A stretch of DNA of 51,851 nucleotides from positions 1 to 51,851 of the forward strand of contig JAVBLE010000021.1 in the NCBI GenBank assembly GCA_031553685.1. Direction: 5' to 3'. This DNA comes from JAFGVL01 sp031553685. GTDB lineage: Bacteria > Bacteroidota > Bacteroidia > Bacteroidales > Paludibacteraceae. Every line of letters starts with the position of its first letter. The stretch's first letter is position 1. The notes under the pieces are model-generated. The model saw only the letters and a list, made by a program, of their open reading frames with translations. It was not told the origin of the DNA and did no database searches. A program made the translations under genes and the position numbers. Of this stretch, positions 1 through 8,405 are shown piece by piece.

Positions 1-570
1 GCCCGCTCCTTCACAAATGCTTTCGCACGAAGAAACGATAATCGGTTCTTCGCCGATATACCAAATCCGCTTGCTGCCGGATAGTTCGTTAAACAGTTTT
101 GCTGTCCTGCCCGAAGTACTGGCTGTGGTCGCATTCATGGTAAAGGCGTCGGTATCAGAGCCTGTGTTTAGCGCTTCAGCCAAGTCGATACGGCTGCCGT
201 CCCAAGTAGAAAGCAGATCAAGTACAATCAGTGTCGAACCGCCGCTTCTCCTGGCTGTTCCCGATACAGACAAATAGCCTTTTGTGCCGGAAACATTCGT
301 ATTGGCAGTTATCGAAGAGTAAAGCCTCGAACCGCTTTCGCCCAGATAATTACCTGTAAGGGTAAACTGATTTCTCTGCAGCCCTGTTGTGCCTGCGCCC
401 ATATAGAGCTCGCCGGTAGTCTTGTTGGTAAGGCTACCGTTGACTAAGGTTGGGTGGACACCGATGCTTGCCCTGCCGTGCAGGTTGGAGGCAATTTGCG
501 CTGCGGCAGGGATATTAAGCCCTATTATTGTAAGGCTTAACAGAATGTATAATTTTCGGATAAAGTTCAT
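1..570 (-). CDS. secreted surface-type protein, C-terminal part outside the window
   Basis: An open frame runs without a stop from an ATG at 570 to the window edge, giving 190 residues. The first 24 or so residues form a clear signal peptide (hydrophobic stretch ending in AAAQ). The rest is rich in Gly, Ser and Thr, includes TGELYMGAGTTGLQRNQ and LYSSITANTNVSG, and looks like a repetitive extracellular beta-rich protein. I do not recognise a named family. It starts 44 bases after the stop of the upstream secreted protein, so the two are probably co-transcribed. The true C-terminus, possibly with a sorting domain, is not visible. Confidence 0.7.
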   Translation of the reverse strand, partial: MNFIRKLYILLSLTIIGLNIPAAAQIASNLHGRASIGVHPTLVNGSLTNKTTGELYMGAGTTGLQRNQFTLTGNYLGESGSRLYSSITANTNVSGTKGYLSVSGTARRSGGSTLIVLDLLSTWDGSRIDLAEALNTGSDTDAFTMNATTASTSGRTAKLFNELSGSKRIWYIGEEPIIVSSCESICEGAG

Positions 571-614
571 TGTGTTGGTTTTTGATTGTGATTATATTGG
601 CTACATTAATCATA

Positions 615-1328
615 TTATTGTAGTTTAATGGCACTGCCTCCTGTTGTCAACACATTGTTTGGAGTTGTTGGTCTCCCCCCAGGCTGGAAGTTGTGAAAAT
701 ATTGAAACCGGAGAGTCGTCGCAGCCGAAACAGTAATCACATGCACCGCATTAAACCAATCGGAAGTAGTACCGGCACATAACTGTTTTCTCCAGTCAGC
801 CGACTGAGCTACAATGTTATTCCCTGTCCAACGAAGAAACATATCACCACAACCGGAATAGTAATTATATCCAACCGGTGTATTAATGAAATACACGCCT
901 GCTGCAGGTAAGTTCAAAGAAACTGTCCCTATATTAGTCCAAGTGTCATAAACCGTCATATCCAAGTAACCGAGTATTGATCCTGTTACTTCAATAACAG
1001 GGGTGCTGATAGCTTCTGCTATTGCTACTCGCTGCCATCTTGTCCCGTCGTTGTAATACTCGCCCGGTGTAACATTATTAGGAGCTGTGCCGGCGGCAAC
1101 AGTGTTGTACACATGCATACCGGCTACATGGGCACTCAAAGGAGCAGCCAAATTTGTGGCTTGCAGGGCTACCCGGGGCAGCAACAGCCCTCTGTTTCCA
1201 CCACTCACCAAATCGAGCACCGCATTGGCATTCGGCGCAGCACTTGTTCCCACACTCATTTGTGCATTTACACCTGTTGTAAATGCGGCTGCCAACAGGA
1301 TTGACAGCGAAACGAAAATCTTTTTCAT
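615..1328 (-). CDS. secreted protein with N-terminal 'VLDL...RGLLLPRV' module
   Basis: A 237-residue protein with a signal peptide (about residues 1-22, ending VNA). Mature residues 30-100 contain NANAVLDLVSGGNRGLLLPR followed by GMHVYNTVAAGTAPNNVTPG and EYYNDGTRWQRV. From memory, this module recurs at the N-terminus of many exported Bacteroidota surface proteins. The C-terminal part (about 110-237) is beta-rich with two Cys (SGCGDM, QLCAG) and could be a C1q/TNF-like or lectin-like fold; that is a guess. It is the first gene behind a long structured leader and a canonical promoter, and the partial secreted protein follows it in the same direction. Function unknown; a surface or matrix role is inferred. 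Confidence 0.75.
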   Translation of the reverse strand: MKKIFVSLSILLAAAFTTGVNAQMSVGTSAAPNANAVLDLVSGGNRGLLLPRVALQATNLAAPLSAHVAGMHVYNTVAAGTAPNNVTPGEYYNDGTRWQRVAIAEAISTPVIEVTGSILGYLDMTVYDTWTNIGTVSLNLPAAGVYFINTPVGYNYYSGCGDMFLRWTGNNIVAQSADWRKQLCAGTTSDWFNAVHVITVSAATTLRFQYFHNFQPGGRPTTPNNVLTTGGSAIKLQ

Positions 1329-1388
1329 TGTAAATAAAAGTTTTTGTTTGCCTCAAGTCCCCGTTGGCAGGTTTGTAGAATTGAAAAA

Positions 1389-1459
1389 GCGTGGAACTAT
1401 GGCTTATTTTGCAAAAGAGGTTTTCGACGACCCACCAATCAAATAAGTATAGCCCACGC
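1389..1459 (-). other. structured 5' leader hairpin upstream of secreted-protein operon
   Basis: Bases 1389-1409 and 1441-1459 are complementary in three blocks: GCGTGG/CCACGC, CTAT/ATAG and CTTATTT/AAATAAG. Small internal bulges separate the blocks. The hairpin lies inside the untranslated leader of about 260 nt between the promoter at 1595-1625 and the ATG at 1328. A second short inverted repeat (accaatcaa near 1433 and ttgattggt near 1498) encloses the 1441-1459 arm. No coding frame explains the conservation of these pairings. It may be a cis-acting RNA; the mechanism is unknown. Confidence 0.55.
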
Positions 1460-1594
1460 CGTTATAGAAACGATGTGAGCGTTGACTACTCATTCTTGAT
1501 TGGTTGAAAATGTCGAAATTTCTTTTACAAGAATAAAAGCGAACGCTTTTTGTTTTTAATAAAATGTTACCGACCGTTGTCGGTTATGTAAATG

Positions 1595-1625
1595 CAAAAG
1601 TAGAGATATTTTTGGGAAATGCAAA
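1595..1625 (-). promoter_or_regulatory. Bacteroidota promoter for the 1328 operon
   Basis: Read on the minus strand, TTTG (1625-1622) is followed after exactly 19 nt by TACTTTTG (1602-1595). This matches the phylum consensus TTTG-N19-TAnnTTTG and predicts a start of transcription near 1588. Confidence 0.75.
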
Positions 1626-1628
1626 AAA

Positions 1629-1678
1629 ATGTGTTCATTGTAGGGGCGTTGCATGCAACGCCCCTACAATGAACACAT
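1629..1678. repeat. perfect 50-bp palindrome
   Basis: Bases 1629-1678 are a perfect inverted repeat with no loop, centred on GCATGC at 1651-1656; the outer ends read ATGTGTTC and GAACACAT. It overlaps no gene and lies just upstream of the minus-strand promoter at 1595-1625. The central GTAGGGGCGTTGC half-site resembles the short palindromes scattered in many bacterial genomes. The remaining sequence between 1329 and 1922 holds the leader, this palindrome and two promoters, and no convincing gene. Confidence 0.9.
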
Positions 1679-1870
1679 GCAACGCTCTTACGGTTATCCA
1701 TCGTTATTACGATAAGACAGGAATAGCGGGTTTGTGGGATTTACAAGATTTTCCGAATCGTATTGAATTAATCTTACAAAATCCCTGAAATCCGATAAAT
1801 CATGGTTTAGATGATATGGTGGTTTGATTTAAAGTACCGACCCCATGCTAAATTTTTCCAAATAAAACAC

Positions 1871-1900
1871 ATTGTTGTTAAATTATTTTTCTTATTTTTG
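1871..1900 (+). promoter_or_regulatory. promoter for the 1923 gene pair
   Basis: ATTG at 1871-1874, an 18-nt spacer and TATTTTTG at 1893-1900 match the Bacteroidota promoter. The expected transcription start near 1907 is 16 nt before the ATG at 1923. Confidence 0.65.
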
Positions 1901-1922
1901 GACAAATTAAATTTTATCAGTT

Positions 1923-2768
1923 ATGAGAAAAATAGTTTTTTCTATGGGGTTGCTTTGTTGCAGCATTATCGCTTTTGGGCAACAAAACCTAACCTCTCCT
2001 GTACAAAGCAAATGGGAGGTAGTGGGTCCTAATGTTGAGTTAAATTATTACAACTCGGATTATTGTGATTACTATTTAGTTTCTACCCGGCAACAGGAAT
2101 TATGGGTGCGGCCCGGGAAAAACAATTTGGTAAGTTTGCCCAAAGATAAGGCGAACAGAAACGATCCTGCTTTTCAGCCTTCGAGCTTTAAAACCTATAA
2201 AGGTTACTTTCCCGAAAAATTAAATCCTGATTTCCTGTACTCTTTGCCCGTCAAAGCAGGAAAAGAAACCCAATATAAAGTTGATACGAAACGACGAACT
2301 TTAACCTATTTGTTTGAAACAGGGGGAGTTGATACTGTTTACGCTGTGAGGGGAGGCATTGTTTGTAAAAACAATGATCAAGGATTGCAAAACAAGGAAA
2401 AGACGCTTGAAACATCAGGAAGCATGTTGGTTTACCACACAGATTATACTTTCGCTCTTTATGAAGATTTGTCAAAAGTATTTGTCAAGGAAGGCGAACG
2501 AATCAAAGTTGGGCAGCCTGTAGGCATTTCTTCACCCAAAAAACAGGTTTCCATGTCGTTTTTCTATTTGGATAAAAATAAATTCACAGGCAGTACTGTC
2601 AATGGGTTACCGCATACAAGTTTTAACCCTGTTTTCCACACCACCGCCGGAAATGCTAAATTGGAAGAAGGCACAAATTATACAAACGAATGGAATGATG
2701 AAGTGATTACACAAGAAATGAGCAAACGCGAAAAGAAAAAGTACGAAAAACAAAAGACTGAAAAATGA
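1923..2768 (+). CDS. secreted degenerate M23-like (LytM fold) protein
   Basis: A 281-residue exported protein with a signal peptide at residues 1-20 (ending AFGQ). Residues about 125-200 follow the order of an M23 peptidase core: DTVYAVRGGIV, then MLVYHTDYTFALYEDLSKVF, then VKEGERIKVGQPVG. In active M23 enzymes these segments lead to a zinc-binding HxH, but here the corresponding place reads VSMSFFYLD and the usual YxHL is YEDL. The zinc ligands are therefore missing and the protein is probably a non-catalytic scaffold, as in many regulatory LytM proteins. The C-terminus is lysine-rich. It overlaps the next gene by 4 bp (ATGA), implying translational coupling. The family call is from pattern only. 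Confidence 0.65.
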   Translation: MRKIVFSMGLLCCSIIAFGQQNLTSPVQSKWEVVGPNVELNYYNSDYCDYYLVSTRQQELWVRPGKNNLVSLPKDKANRNDPAFQPSSFKTYKGYFPEKLNPDFLYSLPVKAGKETQYKVDTKRRTLTYLFETGGVDTVYAVRGGIVCKNNDQGLQNKEKTLETSGSMLVYHTDYTFALYEDLSKVFVKEGERIKVGQPVGISSPKKQVSMSFFYLDKNKFTGSTVNGLPHTSFNPVFHTTAGNAKLEEGTNYTNEWNDEVITQEMSKREKKKYEKQKTEK

Positions 2769-3535
2769 AACGAATAATTTTATCATTAACTTTTATACTT
2801 GCTCTTGCAACTTTGCAAGCACAAGTTTATATTTTTGAAAATGTAGGACAACCTATTTCAGAAAAAGACAGTTTGAAAATTGACCGTATTGTTCAGCATG
2901 AAATAGATTTTTACAAACAGATATTTAAATATGACACAATATCGGTCAAGCTACGAATTTTTGAGAATAAGACTTTGTATTGGGTTTATTTAAAACAGAA
3001 TGACATAAAAGTGCCTCACAATGATTTTACAGGAAAATATTCTATAAAGTTAAAAGAATGTATTGTATTTCGTGATGAAACGAAAGATGATGATGTCTTT
3101 CTACAATCAGTAGCTTTTCTTGTAAATGCACACTTGGTTCGGAATCAGTGGAAAAAACCGCCTCAATGGCTTGTTATCGGACTTGGTCAGTACAATAAAG
3201 GAATTGCCATTGGTAAAAAAGCTATTAAGCACGAAATGTCATCATACGAACTTAATCGTATTAAAAGTATGATAGCTATGAAAGAAATCCCGTTGAAAGA
3301 TTTTTTTACACTATCTAATGATGAGTTAATTAAAAAACAAATAACGGATGAACAATCTTCTTATACAGTAGCTCATGGCATTGTTTACTTCCTTGTCGAA
3401 AAAGATTTTGAGCAATTCAAACAAATAGTATTGAAGATAAAAGACAAGACATCTTCATACGAAGCCATTGACAGCACTTACAACGGCGGCTTCGCGCAGT
3501 TTGAAACCGATTTTATGAATTATTTCTCAAAATAA
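2765..3535 (+). CDS. secreted gluzincin-like protein without HExxH
   Basis: A 256-residue protein with a signal peptide (residues 1-19, ending LQAQ). Residues about 118-150 read FLVNAHLVRNQWKKPPQWLV and then IGLGQY. The PPQWLxxGLxxY pattern resembles the segment after HExxH in peptidase-MA/DUF1570-type gluzincins, where a Glu of EGLA is the third zinc ligand. Here no HExxH precedes it, so activity is doubtful. The start codon overlaps the stop of the degenerate M23-like gene, so two inactive-looking peptidase relatives are made together. Function unknown; a periplasmic or envelope structural role is an inference. Confidence 0.6.
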   Translation: MKRIILSLTFILALATLQAQVYIFENVGQPISEKDSLKIDRIVQHEIDFYKQIFKYDTISVKLRIFENKTLYWVYLKQNDIKVPHNDFTGKYSIKLKECIVFRDETKDDDVFLQSVAFLVNAHLVRNQWKKPPQWLVIGLGQYNKGIAIGKKAIKHEMSSYELNRIKSMIAMKEIPLKDFFTLSNDELIKKQITDEQSSYTVAHGIVYFLVEKDFEQFKQIVLKIKDKTSSYEAIDSTYNGGFAQFETDFMNYFSK

Positions 3536-3551
3536 TTTAATCCCACAAAAG

Positions 3552-3731
3552 CACAAAGACCACAATTTGGCATTGTTGAATTAATATAATTTTATAATTG
3601 TTGTCATTGCGGGCTTGACCCGCAATCCCCATTGATAGAGAGATGCTGAATCAAGTTCAGCATGACGAAAAATGAGAAAATCTATACTAAATTAACAATA
3701 CCCACAATTTTTATATTTTGTGGTCTTTGTG
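3552..3731. repeat. dispersed repeat copy A bounded by 14-bp inverted repeats
   Basis: Bases 3567-3703 match, in reverse orientation, the repeat at 26804-26990 (shared pieces include ttgatagagagat, gttcagcatgacgaaaa and ctaaattaacaatacc). Copy A is flanked by a perfect inverted repeat, cacaaagaccacaa at 3552-3565 and its complement at 3718-3731. It occupies the whole gap between two convergent genes and may serve as their terminator. It encodes nothing recognisable. Confidence 0.75.
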
Positions 3732-3737
3732 TTCTAT

Positions 3738-4748
3738 TTACAAAAATATCACTTCCGGAAAAATCTCAATATCAAACTTCTCTTTCACCGCTTTCCGAAC
3801 AATTTGCGATAATTCCACCACTTCTGTTCCGGTAGCCTTCCTCGTTTTGTTGACCAAAACAAGTGCCTGTTTATCGTGTACGGCAGCATTCCCGTGCGAT
3901 TTTCCTTTCCAGCCCGTTTGCTCAATAAGCCATGCCGCCGGAATTTTTACTTCCGCGTCCGATACCTTATAATGCGGAATAGAAGGATACACTTTTTGCA
4001 GCTCAATATATTTCCTCACCGGAACCACCGGATTTTTAAAGAAGCTACCCGCATTCCCTTCTATTTTCGGGTCGGGAAGTTTAATATTGCGGTTGCGCCA
4101 AATCGCATTCCGGATACTGGTAAAATGAACTTCGCAATCGCTCAACTCTTGTTGCAGCGTACCATAATCAATATTGTAGCAGGGAACTTTATCCAATTTA
4201 TAAACCACATGCGTTACAATAAATTTCCCCTTCAGTTCATGTTTAAAAATGCTGTCGCGATAATCAAAATGACATTCTTCATTCTGTAAAGTTTCGATTT
4301 TTAAAGTATTAAGATTCAATCCTTCCACTTGAAAGATCACATCTTTGGCTTCCACGCCGTAAGCGCCAATGTTCTGCACCGGCGACGCACCCACTTCACC
4401 CGGAATAAACGACAGGTTTTCGGCGCCACCCCAACCTTTTTTTACCGAGTATGCCACAAAATCTTCCCACACAACACCCGCGCCTACGCGTACAAATACA
4501 GAATCTTCGTCTTCATCAATCAAGTCAATCCCTTTGATCTCGGAATGTAACAAAGCACCTTCGAAGTCTTTGGTAAAAAGCAAATTACAACCACCGCCAA
4601 TACAATAAAACGCCTTATCAGCAACGAAACCTGATTGGAACAATTCGATTAGCTCCTCTGCCGATTGATATTCGACAAAATAATCGCACAAAACATCAAT
4701 GCCAAAAGTATTATGGTCTTTTAAAGGAAAATTCTTATGTATTTGCAT
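3738..4748 (-). CDS. murB: UDP-N-acetylenolpyruvoylglucosamine reductase MurB
   Basis: MurB reduces the enolpyruvyl group of UDP-GlcNAc-enolpyruvate with NADPH and FAD to give UDP-MurNAc, the second committed step of cytoplasmic peptidoglycan precursor synthesis. The 336 residues show the FAD-binding segments CIGGGCNLLFTKDFEG (about 50-65) and SFIPGEVGASPVQNIGAYGV (about 113-132). They also show the catalytic NAGSFFKNP (about 232-240) and a C-terminal Glu in EIFPEVIFL. Length and motif order fit the type I (E. coli-like) enzyme. It is the last gene of a minus-strand run behind the transporter and a secreted protein, 33 bp after the latter. Confidence 0.97.
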   Translation of the reverse strand: MQIHKNFPLKDHNTFGIDVLCDYFVEYQSAEELIELFQSGFVADKAFYCIGGGCNLLFTKDFEGALLHSEIKGIDLIDEDEDSVFVRVGAGVVWEDFVAYSVKKGWGGAENLSFIPGEVGASPVQNIGAYGVEAKDVIFQVEGLNLNTLKIETLQNEECHFDYRDSIFKHELKGKFIVTHVVYKLDKVPCYNIDYGTLQQELSDCEVHFTSIRNAIWRNRNIKLPDPKIEGNAGSFFKNPVVPVRKYIELQKVYPSIPHYKVSDAEVKIPAAWLIEQTGWKGKSHGNAAVHDKQALVLVNKTRKATGTEVVELSQIVRKAVKEKFDIEIFPEVIFL

Positions 4749-4781
4749 GGAATAAAAATAAAAAGGAAAAGTGTGTGTGAA

Positions 4782-5375
4782 TTATTGTAACGACAGTTTC
4801 CAGTAATTCTTTTTGCCATCTTCGATCAAAAGCGTTTTTTCGTCAAACCACGAAATATCATTGGGCTGCATGTCGCTTTTCAAAGTATAAATGCCATAAT
4901 TAACAAACTCGCCGTTCAATATCTTTCCTGCTTGCAAAAGCCTTTGTCCATCAGCTCCCACGCTGCCCAGACAAACAATATTTTTGCCATCATTCATAAA
5001 CATCGGTTCGCCAATCAGCGTATCAACTTTAGCCGTTTGCCGGTCAACAAAAAGATATTTTTCGCCGTTCGCACCCAACTTTTGCACCAATGTCAGCGAA
5101 GTGCCTTTCACATCCGCAATCACATTATATTGTTCCAAATTATTCTCCGAATCATTATCCTTCAAAAGAATAGTTTTCGATTTCGAACTGAATTTAATCC
5201 CCGACTTACTTTTGCCAACCGACGATTTTTGCAGCAAACTATCGTTATTCATTCGTTGAGGATGTTTTCTAAACTCAATACCATCCGTCCTTTCAATCCG
5301 TTGGAATTTTTTATTTTGCCCAAAAGAAACTACTGATACTCCAATGCAAAATACCAACAATACTATTTTATTCAT
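4782..5375 (-). CDS. secreted protein of unknown function
   Basis: A 197-residue protein with a signal peptide at residues 1-19 (ending VVSFGQ). The mature part begins lysine/arginine-rich (NKKFQRIERTDGIEFRKH). It then shows repeated beta-strand pairs such as LTLVQKLGANGEKYLFVDRQ and ISWFDEKTLLIEDGKKNYWK, suggesting a small beta-propeller-like or beta-sheet fold. I recognise no named family. It sits 36 bp after the AmpG-like transporter and 33 bp before murB on the same strand, so the three are probably one operon, which hints at a cell-envelope role without proving one. Confidence 0.65.
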   Translation of the reverse strand: MNKIVLLVFCIGVSVVSFGQNKKFQRIERTDGIEFRKHPQRMNNDSLLQKSSVGKSKSGIKFSSKSKTILLKDNDSENNLEQYNVIADVKGTSLTLVQKLGANGEKYLFVDRQTAKVDTLIGEPMFMNDGKNIVCLGSVGADGQRLLQAGKILNGEFVNYGIYTLKSDMQPNDISWFDEKTLLIEDGKKNYWKLSLQ

Positions 5376-5411
5376 TTTAAATTGTTTTTATAAAATCCGT
5401 TCAAATATAAA

Positions 5412-7235
5412 TCATTCTTTTTTCTTACCAAAATCAGGATCAATAGGCAAAAACTTCAACAACAGGAATGTGGGCAAAGCACAAATCAAAATCCACACAA
5501 AGAAATGCTCGTACCCCACAATGCTCTGTATCCAACCCGAAACCATACCCGGAATCATCATGCCCAACGCCATAAAACCGGTACAAATGGCATAATGAGC
5601 CGTTTTATTCTCGCCTTCGGCAAAGTAAATAAGGAAAAGCGTATAAGCCGTAAAACCAAAACCATAACCAAATTGTTCGATCGCCACACACAACGCAATC
5701 ACAGCCATATTTTCGGGCATGGCATACGATAAATACACATACGACAAGTGAGGAATATTAATCGCCAAAGTCATCGGCAATATCCACGCTTTCAGTCCCT
5801 TGCGCGAGATAAGGATTCCACCCAAAATTCCCCCAAACACCAATGCCAGCACACCAAAAGTACCATATACCAACCCAACCTCGCTTGTACTAATACCCAA
5901 TCCGCCCAAATCGCGACTGTCGAGCAAAAACGGCGAAGCCATTTTAACCAATTGCGCCTCGCCCAAGCGGAACAGCAAAATAAAACCCAGCGCAGGCAAA
6001 ATGTATTTTTTACTGAAAAATGAACCGAAAGTCCTGAAAAATTCGTTCCAAAAGTTTTTATCCTCATGTCGCACGGCTTTGTCGCTATCCGGTTTGGGTA
6101 AGCGGAAATAGTGATATACGCAAAGTGCAAGGAATAGAATGGCTATAATCCCGATTGTAATCTGCCAGGCAAACGGAATATTGCCCGACCGCCCCGTAAA
6201 TTCAGCACATGCACTCGCCGTAATATTTGGGTCGATTTGAAACAGGAGCAAAGCCTCCTTATTCCAATTTTTATCAGTAAAAGTCAGTCGTTCGCCGGTT
6301 ATCAGTTTTATGCCGTTGTCGCCCTTGGTCTGGTCGGTGTTCAGAACAATCTCTTCGCCTGCCGGTGGCTTTTGCAACAATCGAACGGTAATAATCCCAA
6401 TATTTCCCTTTTGTTTCGAATAATTTGGCTGAACTCGCCCAAACTTCTCTTTCAAAAAAGCCCCCAAAGGATCGGACACATGCACCGACCACCACGAAGG
6501 TTCTACCGCTGTTTTTACTTCTTTCGGTATTACTCCGATTGCTTCATTACTTGCTTTCGCATACGAGGCAAGGCTGTCTGTTATATTCTTGTCAATATTT
6601 TTGATTGGAATATTTAGTGCAGATGTATTTACAACAAAGGTTTGCGCACGATTGGCAGTTGTTTGTCCGGATGGACTCGGATAATATACGGCTTCTTTGT
6701 CGGTTGTGGCATTTACTGTAATGCGCATAGGCTCCAGTCCGGTCGAAGCTTCAAGCTGTCCGGCTAAAATAATCAACAAACCCTGTCCGGTAATCATCGC
6801 AATGCGGTAAAAGGTACTGCGGATACCGACAAAAAACGATTGCTGTCCCGAATCGAGTCCCAACATATAAAACCCATCGGCAGCAATATCATGTGTCGCC
6901 GAACTAAACGCAATCAACCACAAAAAAGCCAATGTGTAGCGGAAAAAATCGGGTGCCGGAATGGTGAGCGCCACACAAGCCAAAGCAGCCCCAATAAGCA
7001 ACTGCATGCCAACAATCCACCAGCGTTTGGTCTTTACCAAATCGACAAACGGACTCCAAAAAGGCTTAATCACCCAAGGCAAATACAACCAACCGGTGTA
7101 CAGCGCAATATCGGTATTGGAGATACCCATGCGTTTGTACAAGATGACCGAAACGGTCATTACGATAACATACGGAATCCCTTCGGCAAAATATAAGGAG
7201 GGCACCCATGCCCATGGGGAGGATTTTTTATTCAT
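5412..7235 (-). CDS. AmpG-like MFS transporter with large extracytoplasmic insert
   Basis: A 607-residue major facilitator protein. Residues 8-160 hold the first helices, with YFAEGIPYVIV, WVIKPFWSPFVDLVKTKRWW and ATHDIAADGF; these are hallmarks of the AmpG/acetyl-CoA transporter (PAT) branch, which imports muropeptides from peptidoglycan turnover. Residues about 163-352 form a soluble segment that the roughly 420-residue family members lack. The remaining helices (about 353-600) include FRLGEAQLVKMASPFLLDSR. Location next to murB supports a role in cell-wall recycling, but the substrate is inferred. It is the first gene of the transporter-secreted protein-murB run. Confidence 0.8.
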   Translation of the reverse strand: MNKKSSPWAWVPSLYFAEGIPYVIVMTVSVILYKRMGISNTDIALYTGWLYLPWVIKPFWSPFVDLVKTKRWWIVGMQLLIGAALACVALTIPAPDFFRYTLAFLWLIAFSSATHDIAADGFYMLGLDSGQQSFFVGIRSTFYRIAMITGQGLLIILAGQLEASTGLEPMRITVNATTDKEAVYYPSPSGQTTANRAQTFVVNTSALNIPIKNIDKNITDSLASYAKASNEAIGVIPKEVKTAVEPSWWSVHVSDPLGAFLKEKFGRVQPNYSKQKGNIGIITVRLLQKPPAGEEIVLNTDQTKGDNGIKLITGERLTFTDKNWNKEALLLFQIDPNITASACAEFTGRSGNIPFAWQITIGIIAILFLALCVYHYFRLPKPDSDKAVRHEDKNFWNEFFRTFGSFFSKKYILPALGFILLFRLGEAQLVKMASPFLLDSRDLGGLGISTSEVGLVYGTFGVLALVFGGILGGILISRKGLKAWILPMTLAINIPHLSYVYLSYAMPENMAVIALCVAIEQFGYGFGFTAYTLFLIYFAEGENKTAHYAICTGFMALGMMIPGMVSGWIQSIVGYEHFFVWILICALPTFLLLKFLPIDPDFGKKKE

Positions 7236-7295
7236 GTGATTTATTTCTGCACAATATAATGAAAGCGAAACAAAAGTTATAAGAGAGGGTTCTTG

Positions 7296-8405
7296 TTACT
7301 TTGCGACAAATATTATATCTGCCAATGCAGAAAATGGATGCGGCTTTCCCTTAAATTCAAACTCTATATTCAGGTCTTTAATTTGTTTGTTCTTGAAATT
7401 ATTTAGGTATGAAATAATTGTTGGCTTTAGTAATTCGATATTTTGTTTTAATTTCCACGAATTGTTAAAGTCATCTGTATCTACAAGCACAAGAAATAAA
7501 CGATTTTCAGAACCAAAACGCATTTCGCCTTGATTTTCATAAAGCCATTTTGCCAAGATTTTAGGATTTTCTTGTACCTCTTTCAGTATTTCTACTTTTT
7601 CTGATTTTAGTGTTGATAAAACAGCATTACAAAACTCGTCGTTTCTGTCTTTCATTTTCTCGGTGATTTCATAGAAGATGTCGTTTGGTTTTGCATTTTT
7701 ATCAAATCCGATTTTTGCTTCTGTGGCTTTCTTTTTCAGAAAAGTTAATTCAACAGGAAATCCTTTTTCTTTGCGCTTGAATTTAATGTATTTGGCAGGA
7801 AGATAGGTTACTTTTAAATCAAACGGAATATCATTGATGAAGAAATCTACACTTTTGATTTGTCCAATAGTTGGAAGAACTGCGGGATGTGATTTGAAAA
7901 TATTTTCAATCAATATGCTACTCCAATAGTTATACCAACTATTTAATACATATCCTTGTACTGCTGCATTTATTTCTGTATCAAACTTGGATACCAAATT
8001 GTCATAAGATGGATTTTGAACTTTGACATATCTGCTTACCAAATATTTGTCTAAAGAATTTTGATAATCTCCGCCCCAATCAAAGTTTTTGAGTTTATAT
8101 AACTCCGAAACTAATTGCTCAATATTTATATTGACAATTTGATTATTGCTCACACTTCGGATATATTCATCCAAAAGCTTGTGAGATTTTTTTATATCTT
8201 TTGAAAGCAAATCAAATAATGCTCGGAAATTTTCTCCCTGTTTTTTAGTATGTATTGTGTGGCCTGAAAATTCCAAGAAACCTTTTACCAATTTAACGCG
8301 GACAATTGATTTTATTTTCAACCATAATAGTCCTTCGTTATCACGACTAAACTCTTCTAATTTCTCGTTTCTGTACAGGCTGTCCCAATAATTAAAATCT
8401 TTCAT
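7296..8405 (-). CDS. type II restriction endonuclease (PD-(D/E)XK-like)
   Basis: A 369-residue protein encoded immediately after, and overlapping by 14 bp, a DNA adenine methyltransferase gene. Residues 186-199 (VDFFINDIPFDLKV) fit the PD-(D/E)XK nuclease core: Asp187, then Asp196-Leu-Lys198 at the end of the second strand. Glu167 in the preceding helix is a candidate additional metal ligand. The rest is not recognisable, which is usual for type II enzymes. Role: cleaves DNA at the site the partner methylates. Recognition sequence unknown. Assignment rests on the catalytic pattern plus gene pairing. Confidence 0.75.
   Translation of the reverse strand: MKDFNYWDSLYRNEKLEEFSRDNEGLLWLKIKSIVRVKLVKGFLEFSGHTIHTKKQGENFRALFDLLSKDIKKSHKLLDEYIRSVSNNQIVNINIEQLVSELYKLKNFDWGGDYQNSLDKYLVSRYVKVQNPSYDNLVSKFDTEINAAVQGYVLNSWYNYWSSILIENIFKSHPAVLPTIGQIKSVDFFINDIPFDLKVTYLPAKYIKFKRKEKGFPVELTFLKKKATEAKIGFDKNAKPNDIFYEITEKMKDRNDEFCNAVLSTLKSEKVEILKEVQENPKILAKWLYENQGEMRFGSENRLFLVLVDTDDFNNSWKLKQNIELLKPTIISYLNNFKNKQIKDLNIEFEFKGKPHPFSALADIIFVAK

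Noticed and set aside
1087..1446. A plus-strand open frame of 119 codons
   Set aside because: It is antisense to the secreted-protein gene, whose signal peptide and module are clear, and to its leader.
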